In this document: one piece after another, positions 53,060 through 63,080 of the stretch | How positions within the stretch are numbered: the stretch's first letter is position 1 | How the letters are laid out: each line of letters opens with the position of its first letter | Position numbers and translations under genes: made by a program | Source: an uncultured Saprospiraceae bacterium | Lineage (GTDB): Bacteria; Bacteroidota; Bacteroidia; Chitinophagales; Saprospiraceae | Length of the DNA stretch: 64,000 nt | Direction of reading: 5' to 3' | Assembly (NCBI GenBank): GCA_937944245.1 | Contig: CALDYY010000009.1 | Coordinates: forward strand, 36,749 to 100,748 | Notes under the pieces: model-generated | What the model saw: only the letters and a program-made list of their open reading frames with translations | Database searches by the model: none | Told to the model about the DNA's origin: nothing

Positions 53060-53648
53060 GCCATTGCATCATCACTTCAGCAGCAACAGCTAAGTTTTCA
53101 CCAAAGGTAAAAATACCTTCCTCATGTCCTGCCATGACGAAAATACGCTGATGTCGTAGGTCAGAAGTTTGTAATAAATCTATGATGGCATATGCCATTT
53201 CAGGTGTACCATAGGCAATAGCTTCACTGGTGGTTGGTACTTGGTATAGTAATTTTTGCCAAAGTGAAAGTTGATGTCCATGAATAATGCCATTCACCCA
53301 CGAACATTGCTCATAAATGACGGCATGGCTCATAGATTCTGAAGAAGCAATGCTCGGTCCTTCGCAGTGCAGCCAATTCTGGTCAACATTTACTTTAATC
53401 ACTTTAGCAAAATGATGTTCGTTTAGCTCTAACAAGTTGCCGGTTTTGGATGCACTAATAAAAAACTGGTTGGTGTCGCCAATTCGTTGACTAATATTGC
53501 CAAAGCCGATACCATTTTCATACATTCCAATCAGACCTAGATCAAACATCCTTTGTCGCCAATAAATAAGTTGAGCCAGTTCAGTTGTTGCAAATGGTGG
53601 TGTTTTTTCCCAATTTGCTTTAAACTTAATATATCCCTCATCCATCAT
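53049..53648 (-). CDS. Class II aldolase/adducin-family protein (MtnB-like)
   Basis: 199 residues. Class II aldolase features are a start with LIYWRQRMFDLGLIG, the GFGNISQRIG motif, a Zn-binding HGH (IIHGHQLSLW) and a third His in MAGHEEGI. The start codon overlaps the end of mtnA (ATGA). That context suggests methylthioribulose-1-phosphate dehydratase (MtnB), the next step of methionine salvage. The sequence is rather diverged from canonical MtnB, so another aldolase substrate is possible. Confidence 0.72.
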   Translation of the reverse strand: MMDEGYIKFKANWEKTPPFATTELAQLIYWRQRMFDLGLIGMYENGIGFGNISQRIGDTNQFFISASKTGNLLELNEHHFAKVIKVNVDQNWLHCEGPSIASSESMSHAVIYEQCSWVNGIIHGHQLSLWQKLLYQVPTTSEAIAYGTPEMAYAIIDLLQTSDLRHQRIFVMAGHEEGIFTFGENLAVAAEVMMQWLTK

Positions 53649-54721
53649 TGTTGTTCGGGGTAAAGTGCCAATATAGCGGCTTCATTAGCTGCACAGATGC
53701 CGCGCTCTGTGATAAGTCCTGTAATATACTTAGCAGGTGTAACATCGAACCCATAATTAATGGCTGGACTTTCCAACGGTGTTAATAACACGGATTTGAT
53801 GCTGCCATTCTCCCAACCTTCCATGTATTTCACCTCGTCAGCACTTCTTGTTTCGATTGGAATTTCCTTTAAACCATCTCGAATACTCCAATCAAAAGTA
53901 GAGGAAGGCAATGCCACATAAAAAGGTACTTGGTTGTCGTGCGCTGCCAATGCTTTTAGGTAAGTCCCAATTTTATTGGCAACATCGCCTGTGCGCGTAG
54001 TTCGGTCTGTACCCACAATAACCATATCTACCATACCATGCTGCATTAAATGTCCTCCCGCATTGTCCACAATAACGGTGTGTGGTACGCCATGTTCCTT
54101 GAGTTCGTAAGCAGTAAGGCGTGCACCTTGATTGCGTGGGCGCGTTTCGTCCACCCATACATGTACGTTAATTCCCTCATTATGAGCAGCATAAATAGGA
54201 GCAGTTGCTGTGCCATAATCAATACAAGCAATCCAACCTGCATTGCAATGAGTAAGTATGTTAACTGTTTTCCCCTCTTTTTTTTGACTGATATTTCGGA
54301 TAATTTCTACACCGTGCGCTCCAATTAATCGGCAATGCTCCACACTTTCTTCTACGATTTCTCTTGCGGTTTGTAAGATAATTTGATTTTGCTGGTTAGA
54401 TTCAGCAATAAACGCTGCTGCTAAAACTTTATCCACAGCATAAGCCAGATTCACTGCCGTAGGGCGAGTATCTTTCAACTCATCCGCTGCTTTTTGTAAT
54501 TCCACGCCTTGCAAAGCAGCAATGTACATGCCGTAAGCAGCCGTAGCACCAATGAGTGGCGCACCTCTAACGTGCATATCGCGAATGGCATGAGCAAAAT
54601 CATCTAACGTTTTTAGCTCTTCAATAACCAGTTGATAAGGTAGATGTCGCTGGTCAATAATTTCAATGGTATCTGTATTTTTTTCCCAAATGGTGCGATA
54701 AGGCTTACCGTTGATGTTCAT
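53645..54721 (-). CDS. mtnA: S-methyl-5-thioribose-1-phosphate isomerase
   Basis: 358 residues when started at MNINGKPYRTIW (54721); the track's longer version adds 37 residues with a hydrophobic stretch that is not part of the family. MtnA converts 5-methylthioribose-1-phosphate to the ribulose form in methionine salvage. Family signatures visible: IRDMHVRGAPLIGATAAYG, LTHCNAGWIACIDYGTA (catalytic Cys), WVDETRPRNQGARLTAYEL, DNAGGHLMQHG and the catalytic Asp in VIVGTDR. It overlaps the MtnB-like gene by 4 bases. Other salvage genes are absent from the window. Confidence 0.93.
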   Translation of the reverse strand: MNINGKPYRTIWEKNTDTIEIIDQRHLPYQLVIEELKTLDDFAHAIRDMHVRGAPLIGATAAYGMYIAALQGVELQKAADELKDTRPTAVNLAYAVDKVLAAAFIAESNQQNQIILQTAREIVEESVEHCRLIGAHGVEIIRNISQKKEGKTVNILTHCNAGWIACIDYGTATAPIYAAHNEGINVHVWVDETRPRNQGARLTAYELKEHGVPHTVIVDNAGGHLMQHGMVDMVIVGTDRTTRTGDVANKIGTYLKALAAHDNQVPFYVALPSSTFDWSIRDGLKEIPIETRSADEVKYMEGWENGSIKSVLLTPLESPAINYGFDVTPAKYITGLITERGICAANEAAILALYPEQQ

Positions 54722-54848
54722 GTTTGCTGCTGGCTGTTTAAAAACAAATATCCCAAAAAATGTTAACAGTTGAAGAAAAATCCATATTGTGATTTGGAAA
54801 TTTTTATGTTTCTTTGAGGATTGCTGCATCATTTTAGCTTAATCCATA

Positions 54849-55463
54849 ATGAATCCAGTTTTAGAACAATTTATCCAGTTGCGTATTCAAGAATTTGACC
54901 AAATTGAAGAGAGCCGAAAATTAAAGTTGGAAGCACTTAGCCGATTCATTAAAGCTCAAGTAGCTTTGAGTGAGCCGATAAAAATAACGGTTATTTGCAC
55001 CCATAACTCAAGGAGGAGCCATATGGGCCAACTTTGGTTGGCTGCTGCAGCCCAATGGTATGGCATACCTAGAGTGGAAACATATTCTGGTGGCACAGAG
55101 GCAACTGCTTTTCATCCTAATGCTGTTCGTGCGCTCCAAAGTGCAGGTTTTGAAATTACCACACACCAAAAGCGCAGCAATCCTAAGTATAAGGTAAGTT
55201 TAGGGGAAGACATTCCTTCTATGTTGTTGTTTTCAAAGCCCTATTTTCACGAATTTAATCCACAACACAAATTTGCTGCTGTCATGGTCTGCAACGATGC
55301 CGACGAAGCATGCCCAGTCGTAATTGGTGCTGCTGCTCGGTTTTCACTAGCTTTTGAGGACCCCAAACTTTTTGATGGCACACCTTTGGAAGCGGAAAAA
55401 TATAAGGAACGTTCAGCGCAAATAGCTAGAGAAATGCTCTATGTGATGAGTAAAGTTGAATAA
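54849..55463 (+). CDS. ArsC/low-molecular-weight phosphatase-like protein
   Basis: 204 residues. After a helical N-terminal 45 residues, the P-loop CTHNSRRS (C-x5-R) opens a low-molecular-weight phosphatase/arsenate reductase fold. The closing DPK in FEDPKLFDG may provide the usual acidic residue. The ACPVVIGAAARFSLAFEDP stretch is characteristic of a protein-tyrosine-phosphatase/ArsC-like family in Bacteroidota. Whether it removes phosphate from proteins or reduces arsenate is unclear; no ars genes are near. It is divergent from mtnA and runs 10 bases before the methyltransferase, probably one transcript. Confidence 0.8.
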   Translation: MNPVLEQFIQLRIQEFDQIEESRKLKLEALSRFIKAQVALSEPIKITVICTHNSRRSHMGQLWLAAAAQWYGIPRVETYSGGTEATAFHPNAVRALQSAGFEITTHQKRSNPKYKVSLGEDIPSMLLFSKPYFHEFNPQHKFAAVMVCNDADEACPVVIGAAARFSLAFEDPKLFDGTPLEAEKYKERSAQIAREMLYVMSKVE

Positions 55464-55473
55464 TGAAGATATA

Positions 55474-56499
55474 ATGGATAACTGCCTGATTCAAGCGGAA
55501 AATCTAAAGGGCTTGCATTACTTGCTGGAGCAGGAAAAGCTAGCAGGTAAAATTGATTTGGTCTATATTGATCCGCCGTTCGCTACAGGGAATGATTTTT
55601 CGGTTGGAGAGCAGCGAAGTGCTACCATTAGCCATAGTTTAGAAGATGAATTGGCTTATTCAGATAAACTGCAAGGGGCGATTTTTATTGATTTTCTGAA
55701 ACAACGAATATTGTTACTCAAGGAATTGCTTTCAGAAAAAGGCTCGATTTATGTGCATACGGATTATAAAATTGGACATTACGTTAAAGTAATGATGGAT
55801 GAAGTGTTTGGTATCGGCAATTTTAGAAATGATATTTCAAGAATAAAATGTAATCCGAAAAACTTCAAGCGAATAGGTTATGGTAATATTAAGGATATGA
55901 TTTTGTTTTACACTAAATCTGCTACACCTATTTGGAATGAACCTAAAACGCCCTACACCGATGAAGATGTGGAAAAGCTATTTCCAAAAATCAACTCCGA
56001 AGGAAGAAGATATACCACTGTCCCGATTCATGCACCGGGCGAAACTAAAAAAGGCAAGTCCAATGAGCCATTTAAAGGACAGTTACCACCCAAAGGTAGG
56101 CATTGGCGCACGGATGTACCTACTTTGGAAAGCTGGGATGAAGAAGGTTTAATAGAATGGTCTTCTAAAGGAAACCCTCGAAGAATTATCTTTGCGGATG
56201 AACAAGAAGGCAAACGATTACAGGATATTTGGAACTTTAAAGACCCACCTTATCCCACTTATCCTACAGAAAAAAACGCTGATTTGCTATCGCTGATTAT
56301 TGCGACTTCTTCACTTCCAGATAGTTATGTGCTGGATTGCTTCTGTGGTTCAGGAACAACACTTCAGGTAGCGCACGAGCAAAAACGCAAATGGATAGGT
56401 ATAGATCAATCCGCTCAAGCAGTGAAAGCTGCACAAGAGAAATTGAAAAGACAAGGAATTGTTTCAGAAGAAGACTATCAATTTATGATGCTAGATTGA
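55474..56499 (+). CDS. Solitary DNA methyltransferase, beta class (N6-A or N4-C)
   Basis: 341 residues from the ATG at 55474 (the track begins at an upstream TTG). The catalytic motif DPPF (YIDPPFATGN) at about 33-36 comes first, and the SAM-binding motif FCGSGTT near 290-296 comes last, the order of the beta class. A target-recognition region fills the space between. Motif DPPF rather than DPPY suits N6-adenine methylation but does not rule out N4-cytosine. No restriction gene, specificity subunit or phage gene is close, so it may act as an epigenetic or orphan methylase. The recognition site cannot be predicted. Confidence 0.88.
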   Translation: MDNCLIQAENLKGLHYLLEQEKLAGKIDLVYIDPPFATGNDFSVGEQRSATISHSLEDELAYSDKLQGAIFIDFLKQRILLLKELLSEKGSIYVHTDYKIGHYVKVMMDEVFGIGNFRNDISRIKCNPKNFKRIGYGNIKDMILFYTKSATPIWNEPKTPYTDEDVEKLFPKINSEGRRYTTVPIHAPGETKKGKSNEPFKGQLPPKGRHWRTDVPTLESWDEEGLIEWSSKGNPRRIIFADEQEGKRLQDIWNFKDPPYPTYPTEKNADLLSLIIATSSLPDSYVLDCFCGSGTTLQVAHEQKRKWIGIDQSAQAVKAAQEKLKRQGIVSEEDYQFMMLD

Positions 56500-56505
56500 T
56501 ATTTT

Positions 56506-56541
56506 ATACAGCGCAGCTATTTGAGATAAGCTACGCTGTAT
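56506..56541 (+). terminator. Hairpin after the DNA methyltransferase
   Basis: ATACAGCG-c-AGCT (56506-56518) pairs with AGCT-a-CGCTGTAT (56529-56541), a 12-pair stem with one mismatch, 6 bases after the stop. No U-run follows. The next 200 bases, to the stop of the convergent gene, show nothing else. Confidence 0.6.
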
Positions 56542-56747
56542 ATCTAAAACTATTTTCTGCTCATTGGTACTTCCTTCAATAAAAAAGAAGCGTAAATTAG
56601 GTTTTGGCATACTATTTTGAGAAGCACTTTTCTGATTAATTTAAAACATAAAGTGAATGTCAACACTTTCAAAATCAATTAATAGTATTTTATTGTTTGA
56701 AGTGATATAGCTATCGTACCTGCCAAGATGCTAAATTAAATGTTTCA

Positions 56748-57557
56748 TTATTTTGAATTGGATACTGCTTGTTCTTGAAGGAATTGCGCCAACGCAGCTA
56801 GTTGATCTGTGTTGATGAAGTCAACGCCTGCTTCATATAGCTTCTCCCAAACTTCGGGCTTTTCGGGGCTTGCCCAAAGGCGTAGTTTTTTACCTTCTCT
56901 ATGTACTTGATTAACAATATTTTGTAGTTTTTGCCATTCTTCCTCTGGCATAGCTCCATTGCCTCTCCATTTCAAATGCTTACTATATTGGTCGCTAATG
57001 ACAGGCATTAGTTCAGTGGCGTAACCTTTTCCTAAATCACTGGGTCTTCCATCTAGTGCAGCCAGTACCAATGGCTCTTGCAACACTTTTTCGATAGGGC
57101 GATTTCCAGAAAGAAAAATAGTAACCGCACCTTTTCGATATTGACCATTTTTTATAGTGGTCAACATGGGTTGATAGGCTTTTAGCTGCTCATGAAGTAC
57201 CGCATAAGTAGCTTCTGCTTCTGTTTTGAGGTCAATCATTAAATAAAAAGTACCTTTATCATCAGGATATACATTGCCACCATTCTGCTTGACCAGCTTT
57301 TTGAGTGGTTCGAGGTAAAGGGTTTTTAGCTGTTGCCTATTTTTTTTCTTCAATGGATGATTGTGCGATACATAAAGTTTACCATCAACGAGATGAACGT
57401 CAACTTCTACACTTGTAAAGCCATGACTTAGAGCATCGAATAATGGACGCTCGTGCTCGTAATCGTTGTGTGCATGTGCTTTTTCAAGTGGTATTTGACC
57501 GTAGATTAGTACCATAGCACCAAAAATTACAATAATAGATAGCATTATTTTTTTCAT
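56748..57557 (-). CDS. Secreted GDPD/PI-PLC-like phosphodiesterase
   Basis: 269 residues from the ATG at 57557, giving a signal peptide MKKIMLSIIVIFGAMVLIYGQ; the track's start adds 12 residues. The fold is the GDPD/PI-PLC TIM barrel: HAHNDYEH near the start, the acidic EVDVH motif, VSHNHPL and MIDLKTEAEATY, with the usual ending FINTDQLAALAQFL. It probably hydrolyses glycerophosphodiesters or phosphoinositide-type lipids in the periplasm using a divalent metal. The exact substrate is open. It is the last gene of a minus-strand group with the DinB-like and scpA genes. Confidence 0.82.
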   Translation of the reverse strand: MKKIMLSIIVIFGAMVLIYGQIPLEKAHAHNDYEHERPLFDALSHGFTSVEVDVHLVDGKLYVSHNHPLKKKNRQQLKTLYLEPLKKLVKQNGGNVYPDDKGTFYLMIDLKTEAEATYAVLHEQLKAYQPMLTTIKNGQYRKGAVTIFLSGNRPIEKVLQEPLVLAALDGRPSDLGKGYATELMPVISDQYSKHLKWRGNGAMPEEEWQKLQNIVNQVHREGKKLRLWASPEKPEVWEKLYEAGVDFINTDQLAALAQFLQEQAVSNSK

Positions 57558-57637
57558 GTTCAAATAACGGAACTGCTTAGGAGTTCGGAGCAACTATTTA
57601 CTTTAAGAATTGATTAAAAAATTGTAAAGAAGGTACA

Positions 57638-58198
57638 TTACAAAAATTCATCTGTAAAGTGTCCCTTTTCTTTAGGTTTTGAGAATTTTTCTGTATTATA
57701 TTGTTCCGATTTTCCTTTAGGAATAGAAAGGGTAACCCATTTATCATCAGCTAACATTTTGCCAATAAACACGATCTGTCCTACATGATAAGGATAATGA
57801 GCAAGTTGCCTATTAATTGCCTCTGCTACGGTATGGGCTTGATTTCTGATATAAACAATTTTACCTAAGTCTGTAAAAGTGAGTACTTCGAGCGCACTGA
57901 ATAGGCAATTCCATCCTTTGTTCCAAGTGTCAAGTAGCGCTTGTCTTGTCGTGATGTCGTTTTCAAATTCTGCATCTCTGTTGCGCCATGATTTCTCGCC
58001 ATCAGAAGTTAGGAAATTTGTCCATCGGGAGTGCATATTTCCTGAAAGATGCTTTACAATCATGGCAATGCTATTGCTGTTACTGTTGTATTGCCAAAAA
58101 AGTTGCTCATCTGTAAGTTGAGCAAAAGTCCTGTCACCCAACATTTTATAATACTCAAATTGTTTTCGGATACCGTCTAAATAGTTATTGTTTGTCAT
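57638..58198 (-). CDS. DUF1572 protein (DinB-like four-helix fold)
   Basis: 186 residues, cytoplasmic. Three histidines typical of the DinB/YfiT metal site are visible: IAMIVKHLSGN (about 49) and QLAHYPYHVGQIVFIGK (about 133-137). The start DGIRKQFEYYKMLGDRTFAQLTDEQLFW is characteristic of DUF1572. Members of this superfamily include thiol-transferases using bacillithiol or mycothiol; a comparable role is inference. The gene is 42 bases downstream of scpA on the same strand. Confidence 0.8.
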   Translation of the reverse strand: MTNNNYLDGIRKQFEYYKMLGDRTFAQLTDEQLFWQYNSNSNSIAMIVKHLSGNMHSRWTNFLTSDGEKSWRNRDAEFENDITTRQALLDTWNKGWNCLFSALEVLTFTDLGKIVYIRNQAHTVAEAINRQLAHYPYHVGQIVFIGKMLADDKWVTLSIPKGKSEQYNTEKFSKPKEKGHFTDEFL

Positions 58199-58239
58199 AT
58201 AGAAAATTATTTTTTTTGCTTTAAAATATCATAAAAAAT

Positions 58240-58977
58240 CTACGCTAAAGTTAACCAAAAATTGTTAATTCCTTCGCGTGTGGTCACTTGAACTTGCTCC
58301 ATATTGAGTAATTCAAGCAACGCTAGAAAAGTAACAATGGCGTGAATTCGATTTTCCAAATGGTTGAAAAGAGTGGAAAAGTCTGCTTTATTCTGTTTTT
58401 GAATGGTGCTTAAAATATACTCTTGCTGGTCTTTGATGGTATAGTCCCAGCGCATAATGCGATGTACTGTTTTCTTAGCATTATTGTTTTCGTACTGCTT
58501 AAGCAACCTTGAAAAAGTACGCAAAAGTTTAAACAGTGTAATAGATTCTAGTTCAGCATCCACTAAGGCTTTTTCTGCAATTTGCTTTAACTCTTTGCTC
58601 ACATTTCCTCTATCTACACGGCTGGAGCGCACTTCTTCCAGTTGACGCATCTCTTCCAGAACACTCTTATATCGCTTATATTCTACTAAACGACTTACTA
58701 GCTCTTCTCTAGGGTCAATCTCTTTGCCTGTTTCATCTACCTGTTTTCGTGGAAGTAGCATTTTTGCTTTTATGCGACAAAGTGTTGCGGCTACTACAAT
58801 GAACTCACTTGCCAGGTCAATATTCATCATTTCCATACTTCGGATGTACGCTAAAAAATCTTCTGTAATACTGCCAATAGGGATATTATGAATATCCAAT
58901 TCATCTCGCTCAATGAAAAATAGGAGTAAATCAAAAGGTCCTTCAAATTCTGAAATCTTTACCGTGTAAGTGCTCAT
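58240..58977 (-). CDS. scpA: Segregation and condensation protein A
   Basis: 245 residues, the usual size. The N-terminal SMC-binding part has the family signature FEGPFDLLLFFIERDELDIHNIPI and the FIVVAATLCRIKAKMLLPR stretch; the C-terminal part is a winged-helix-like unit ending FLALLELLNMEQVQV. ScpA is the kleisin that bridges the SMC heads together with ScpB, in chromosome organisation. smc and scpB are not in this window. It is the first gene of the minus-strand group. Confidence 0.93.
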   Translation of the reverse strand: MSTYTVKISEFEGPFDLLLFFIERDELDIHNIPIGSITEDFLAYIRSMEMMNIDLASEFIVVAATLCRIKAKMLLPRKQVDETGKEIDPREELVSRLVEYKRYKSVLEEMRQLEEVRSSRVDRGNVSKELKQIAEKALVDAELESITLFKLLRTFSRLLKQYENNNAKKTVHRIMRWDYTIKDQQEYILSTIQKQNKADFSTLFNHLENRIHAIVTFLALLELLNMEQVQVTTREGINNFWLTLA

Positions 58978-59424
58978 TTCTATTTATGCTAATACTGGGT
59001 TAGTGTATTCCTCAGTGAAATGTAGCAAATTTCGTGTAAATTTTGTAATGTATTTGCTTGTTTTACAGGGTAGGGGAAATAAATATTATCACATAAATTT
59101 TTGTTTGCAGAATTTTTTAGTTCTATGCTGAATTAGTTAATGCACAAACATTTAAAAAACAGATTTTTATGTCTTTTAAATATTTGTTCAATCAAAATAC
59201 AGTGAAAATTGTTAATAAAGGCTTAATATTTGTTATTGAATTTAGAATATAATATTTAATTTTGTAAATGTTGCGTAAATAGAAAGTAATATAGTTTTCT
59301 AAGATAAACAATCGGGTGATTTCTTTTTTACAGGGCGATCTACTATTTTGGTCGCTTCTGTTTTTTTTATCCAACGTACCTGTAATACAAAAAATGCGTT
59401 TGAAAAGGTGATTTGCATACTTGT
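58978..59424. other. Intergenic region before the large outer-membrane protein gene
   Basis: About 450 AT-rich bases between scpA and the divergent gene. Two ~60-residue minus ORFs in it look like noise. No repeat, promoter or RNA structure is convincing. Confidence 0.4.
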
Positions 59425-62400
59425 ATGCCCGCAGTGCTTATGTATTTCAATACTAAATGCCCAGACGCTATATCCTTGCATTTGCCATTGACCTTAGTTT
59501 TGGTAGTGGCATTATCAACTATGCTTAGCGCTCAGTCGGAGCAACTTTCTAATCAAAGACAACGGGTTATCCCCTTCAAAACAGGAACTTTTATCTTGGA
59601 CTCAATGACTATTCTACCTGCTTCATTGAGTGCTTATCTTGTGCTACCTGATAGCACCATTACAAAGAACGAGTTAAAATCGTCGTATTATCTTATTGAT
59701 AACCACAAAATTATTCTTCATGCATTAGATAGTTTGTCCGATATTTATGCTTTTTTATTCCTTAGTTACCGAGTATTGCCCTATAATTTAGGTAAACCCA
59801 GAAGTCATTTTGATACAACATTGGTAAGTAGCTCATTAGATAGCAATATCTTTAAATTCAGTTATAATCCTTTTGCTAAAAAGACAGAGGAACTCATTGA
59901 TTTTGGCACATTGCAACATAGTGGCAGCCTCTCCAGAGGATTGGCTTTTGGAAACAATCAGAATTTGGTACTTGACTCCCGACTTAATTTACAACTTGCT
60001 GGCAATCTGGGAAATGGCATAGAAATTTTAGCCGCCATTACAGATGAAAATATTCCCATTCAGCCAGAAGGCAACACCAGACAACTACAAGAATTTGACC
60101 GCATCTTCATCCAACTCAAGCAGAAGAATAACCAAATTGTGGCTGGTGATTATGAATTGGCACGTCCGCAAAGCTATTTTATGAACTACTTCAAAAAGTT
60201 GCAGGGCGCTACACTAGGCAATAAATTGGAAACCAATAAAGGGGGAACTTGGCAAAATCAGGCTAGCTTTGCTATATCAAGGGGTAAATTTGCTCGCAAC
60301 TTAATAGATGGAATCGAAGGCAATCAAGGACCGTACAAACTTAGAGGGAATGAAGGAGAACGGTTTATTATTGTGCTTTCGGGAACGGAGAAAATTTTTA
60401 TTGATGGCGTACAACTTACTAGAGGCTTTGATGAAGATTATGTTATTGACTATGACCAATCTGAATTGCGCTTTACAAATAAGCAATTAGTAACAAAAGA
60501 CAGCCGAATCATTGCGGAATTTGAATATGCCGACCAGAATTATTTGACCTCTTTGTATGCCTTCAACACCCAATATGCTTATGAAAAGTGGAAGGTGGGT
60601 TTTAATTTTTTTAGTCAGCAAGATGGGCGAAATGCCATAGGGGAAGGTGTTTTGACGGATGAACAAAAAAATATACTTACGCAAGCAGGCGATCAACTCA
60701 ATTTAGCTGTAGTGAGTAGCGTAGATAGCCTACAAGAGTTTAATCCGCTTCGCGTTCAATACGAACAACGAGATACCTTTGTATTGATTAATGAGCAATT
60801 AACAAAATTTTCTATTCTTGTTTACACTATTGACCCTAACGCACGATTGACAGCACGGTTTTCTAATGTTGGTGTCAGTAATGGAAATTATAAACTAAGT
60901 ATCAATCAGGTAGCTGCTAGTGGGCGCGTTTATGAATGGATTGCGCCTGACCCACGCACAGGGCAGCCACGCGGCGAATATGAACCTATTATCCAACTGT
61001 CTATCCCCAAACAGCAGCAACTGATGACGGCTAACGTGGATTACCAGTTACCCAAAACAGGTCAAATTCGAGCGGAAATAGCGTTAAGTAATAATGACCT
61101 CAACCGATTTAGTACATTAGACCGTGATGACAACATGGGAGTAGCTACTTTTGCTGGATATGAGCAAACATTTTCCTCCGAAAAATTGGGTAAACTGCAA
61201 CTTCGTGCTAATCACGAATGGACACAGCGCCATTTTACGCCATTAAATCCCTATCGGAATCCTGAATTTACAAGGGATTGGAGTATTGAGCAGCAAAGTC
61301 AAGCACTAAGCGAACATATCAGTAAAGTCGGCTTTAAGTGGCAGTCCACTCAACTTGGGAATTTGGAGTATGAAATTGGGTATTTTTTGCGAGATACTGT
61401 ATATCAAGGGATTAAACATTTTTCAAGATGGCAGTTGAATCAACATAATTGGCTCATTGACGCTCAAGGTAGTTTTCTTCAAGCCGAATCCTTAAAAGAG
61501 ACGAACGATTTTTTTCGTCCAAGAATTAATGTGCAGAAAACTTTTGAGCGATTGAATGGCTGGAAAGCAAAATTTTATGGCGAACGCGAGAAAAATAATC
61601 GCCAGTTGGCAGATACCGATACATTAAGCACGAATAGTTTTTATTACGACTTGTATCGAATTGCTTTAGCAAGTCCAGAAGAAAAATCGTTACAACATCA
61701 AATTCAATTTAGTCAACGCTATGATTATCAGCCTATTCAAGAAAATTATGTTCCTTTTTCATTGGCTAGTGAATGGAATTTTAATGGCACTTGGGATAAA
61801 CAACGCCTTTCGCAACTGCAATGGAATTTAACTTACCGCAATTTGGACGTTAGCAGCACCAATACTATGCTACAACCTCAATCCACTTATCTTGGGCGCA
61901 TCAACCACTCACTTCAACTCAACAAAGGCGTTGTGCGTGCGACAACTATTTACGAAATTGGTTCTGGGCAAGAGCCTCGCATAGAATACAACTATTTGCA
62001 GGTGCAAAAAGGGGCAGGAGTTTACGAATGGATAGATTACAACAATGATGGCGTTCCGCAAATCAATGAATTTGAAGTGGCTAACTTTCAGGATAATGCT
62101 GATTATGTGCGCATTGCGATTTTTACAGACCAATTCATCAAAAGTAATCAGGTGCAGTACAACCAAAACATACAAATTAATCCAAAGATAATTTGGGAGA
62201 AAAAAGAAGATTGGCGAAAATATTTGGCTAAATTTTCCACTCAATCCAATATTCGTATTCAAAGAAGAACTGGTGTTTTGGAGGGGGTTTCCCTTTGGAA
62301 TCCCTTTCAACTCAACATTGCAGATACAGCGTTATTGGCGATAAATGCTTTTGCGAGAAATACACTTTTTTTTCAAAGAGGACATATTAAATGGGAAAGC

Positions 62401-62982
62401 CAAATTGGGCATCAAAACAACCAACAGCAAAAAATATTAACGGCTGGATTTGAGCGAAATCAAGCCACAGAAATTTTCTTCAGAAGCCGTTGGAACATCG
62501 CTACACAATGGAGTACACAAGTGCAACTTACTCAAAGTGAGCGCATTAGTCAAACAGAATTTTTCAATAATCGCAATTATGCCATTCGTCAATTTAATGT
62601 AGAGCCACAACTCACTTGGCTTCCTTCGGCTACTTTTCGAGCGGTGGTAGCATTTCAATTTCGACAAAGCCAAAATGAATCAGGTGATGAAAGTCTTAAT
62701 ACACAGAATATTACCTTAGAAACAACCTACAATCAAAGCGCAGCTACTGCACTACAAATGCGCTTTTCTTATGCCAAAGCTGATTTTGAGGGCAACGTGC
62801 GTACCCCCGCAGCTTTTGCGATGCTTAATGGTCTGCGTAGTGGACAAAATTATCTTTGGAACATTACCCTAGATAGGCAGTTAGGTAGAAATTTACGGCT
62901 TAATTTTAGCTACGAAGGTAGAAAAACTGGAGACTTAAAAATGGTGCATATTGGCCGGGCGCAGGTGAATGCTATTTTTTAA
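59425..62982 (+). CDS. Large outer-membrane protein of unknown function
   Basis: About 1,185 residues. The start is uncertain: TTG 59413, ATG 59425 and ATG 59440 are in frame, and a signal-like segment (LPLTLVLVVALSTMLSAQ) follows any of them. The N-terminal 300 residues include LAAITDENIPIQPEGNTRQLQEFDRIFIQL, and then a GNQGPYKLRGNEGERFIIVLSGTEKIFIDG block; the rest is beta-rich, with many aromatic-alternating strands, ending RAQVNAIF, typical of an outer-membrane barrel. Similar large proteins are widely conserved in Bacteroidota, and the first block recalls parts of SprA, but I cannot assign a role. A single gene, followed by a small secreted protein. Confidence 0.7.
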   Translation: MPAVLMYFNTKCPDAISLHLPLTLVLVVALSTMLSAQSEQLSNQRQRVIPFKTGTFILDSMTILPASLSAYLVLPDSTITKNELKSSYYLIDNHKIILHALDSLSDIYAFLFLSYRVLPYNLGKPRSHFDTTLVSSSLDSNIFKFSYNPFAKKTEELIDFGTLQHSGSLSRGLAFGNNQNLVLDSRLNLQLAGNLGNGIEILAAITDENIPIQPEGNTRQLQEFDRIFIQLKQKNNQIVAGDYELARPQSYFMNYFKKLQGATLGNKLETNKGGTWQNQASFAISRGKFARNLIDGIEGNQGPYKLRGNEGERFIIVLSGTEKIFIDGVQLTRGFDEDYVIDYDQSELRFTNKQLVTKDSRIIAEFEYADQNYLTSLYAFNTQYAYEKWKVGFNFFSQQDGRNAIGEGVLTDEQKNILTQAGDQLNLAVVSSVDSLQEFNPLRVQYEQRDTFVLINEQLTKFSILVYTIDPNARLTARFSNVGVSNGNYKLSINQVAASGRVYEWIAPDPRTGQPRGEYEPIIQLSIPKQQQLMTANVDYQLPKTGQIRAEIALSNNDLNRFSTLDRDDNMGVATFAGYEQTFSSEKLGKLQLRANHEWTQRHFTPLNPYRNPEFTRDWSIEQQSQALSEHISKVGFKWQSTQLGNLEYEIGYFLRDTVYQGIKHFSRWQLNQHNWLIDAQGSFLQAESLKETNDFFRPRINVQKTFERLNGWKAKFYGEREKNNRQLADTDTLSTNSFYYDLYRIALASPEEKSLQHQIQFSQRYDYQPIQENYVPFSLASEWNFNGTWDKQRLSQLQWNLTYRNLDVSSTNTMLQPQSTYLGRINHSLQLNKGVVRATTIYEIGSGQEPRIEYNYLQVQKGAGVYEWIDYNNDGVPQINEFEVANFQDNADYVRIAIFTDQFIKSNQVQYNQNIQINPKIIWEKKEDWRKYLAKFSTQSNIRIQRRTGVLEGVSLWNPFQLNIADTALLAINAFARNTLFFQRGHIKWESQIGHQNNQQQKILTAGFERNQATEIFFRSRWNIATQWSTQVQLTQSERISQTEFFNNRNYAIRQFNVEPQLTWLPSATFRAVVAFQFRQSQNESGDESLNTQNITLETTYNQSAATALQMRFSYAKADFEGNVRTPAAFAMLNGLRSGQNYLWNITLDRQLGRNLRLNFSYEGRKTGDLKMVHIGRAQVNAIF

Positions 62983-63080
62983 AAATACTCGTTCTTGGCT
63001 TCAAATGCCCAACTTTTGATAATAAAATTCCAAACATTCATTAACTTGCTCAATCATTATTAAACAAAACGATTCAAACA

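Noticed and set aside
54722-54832. N-terminal extension of MtnA with a hydrophobic stretch
   Set aside because: Conserved MtnA sequence starts at 54721; a membrane segment is not expected for this cytosolic enzyme.
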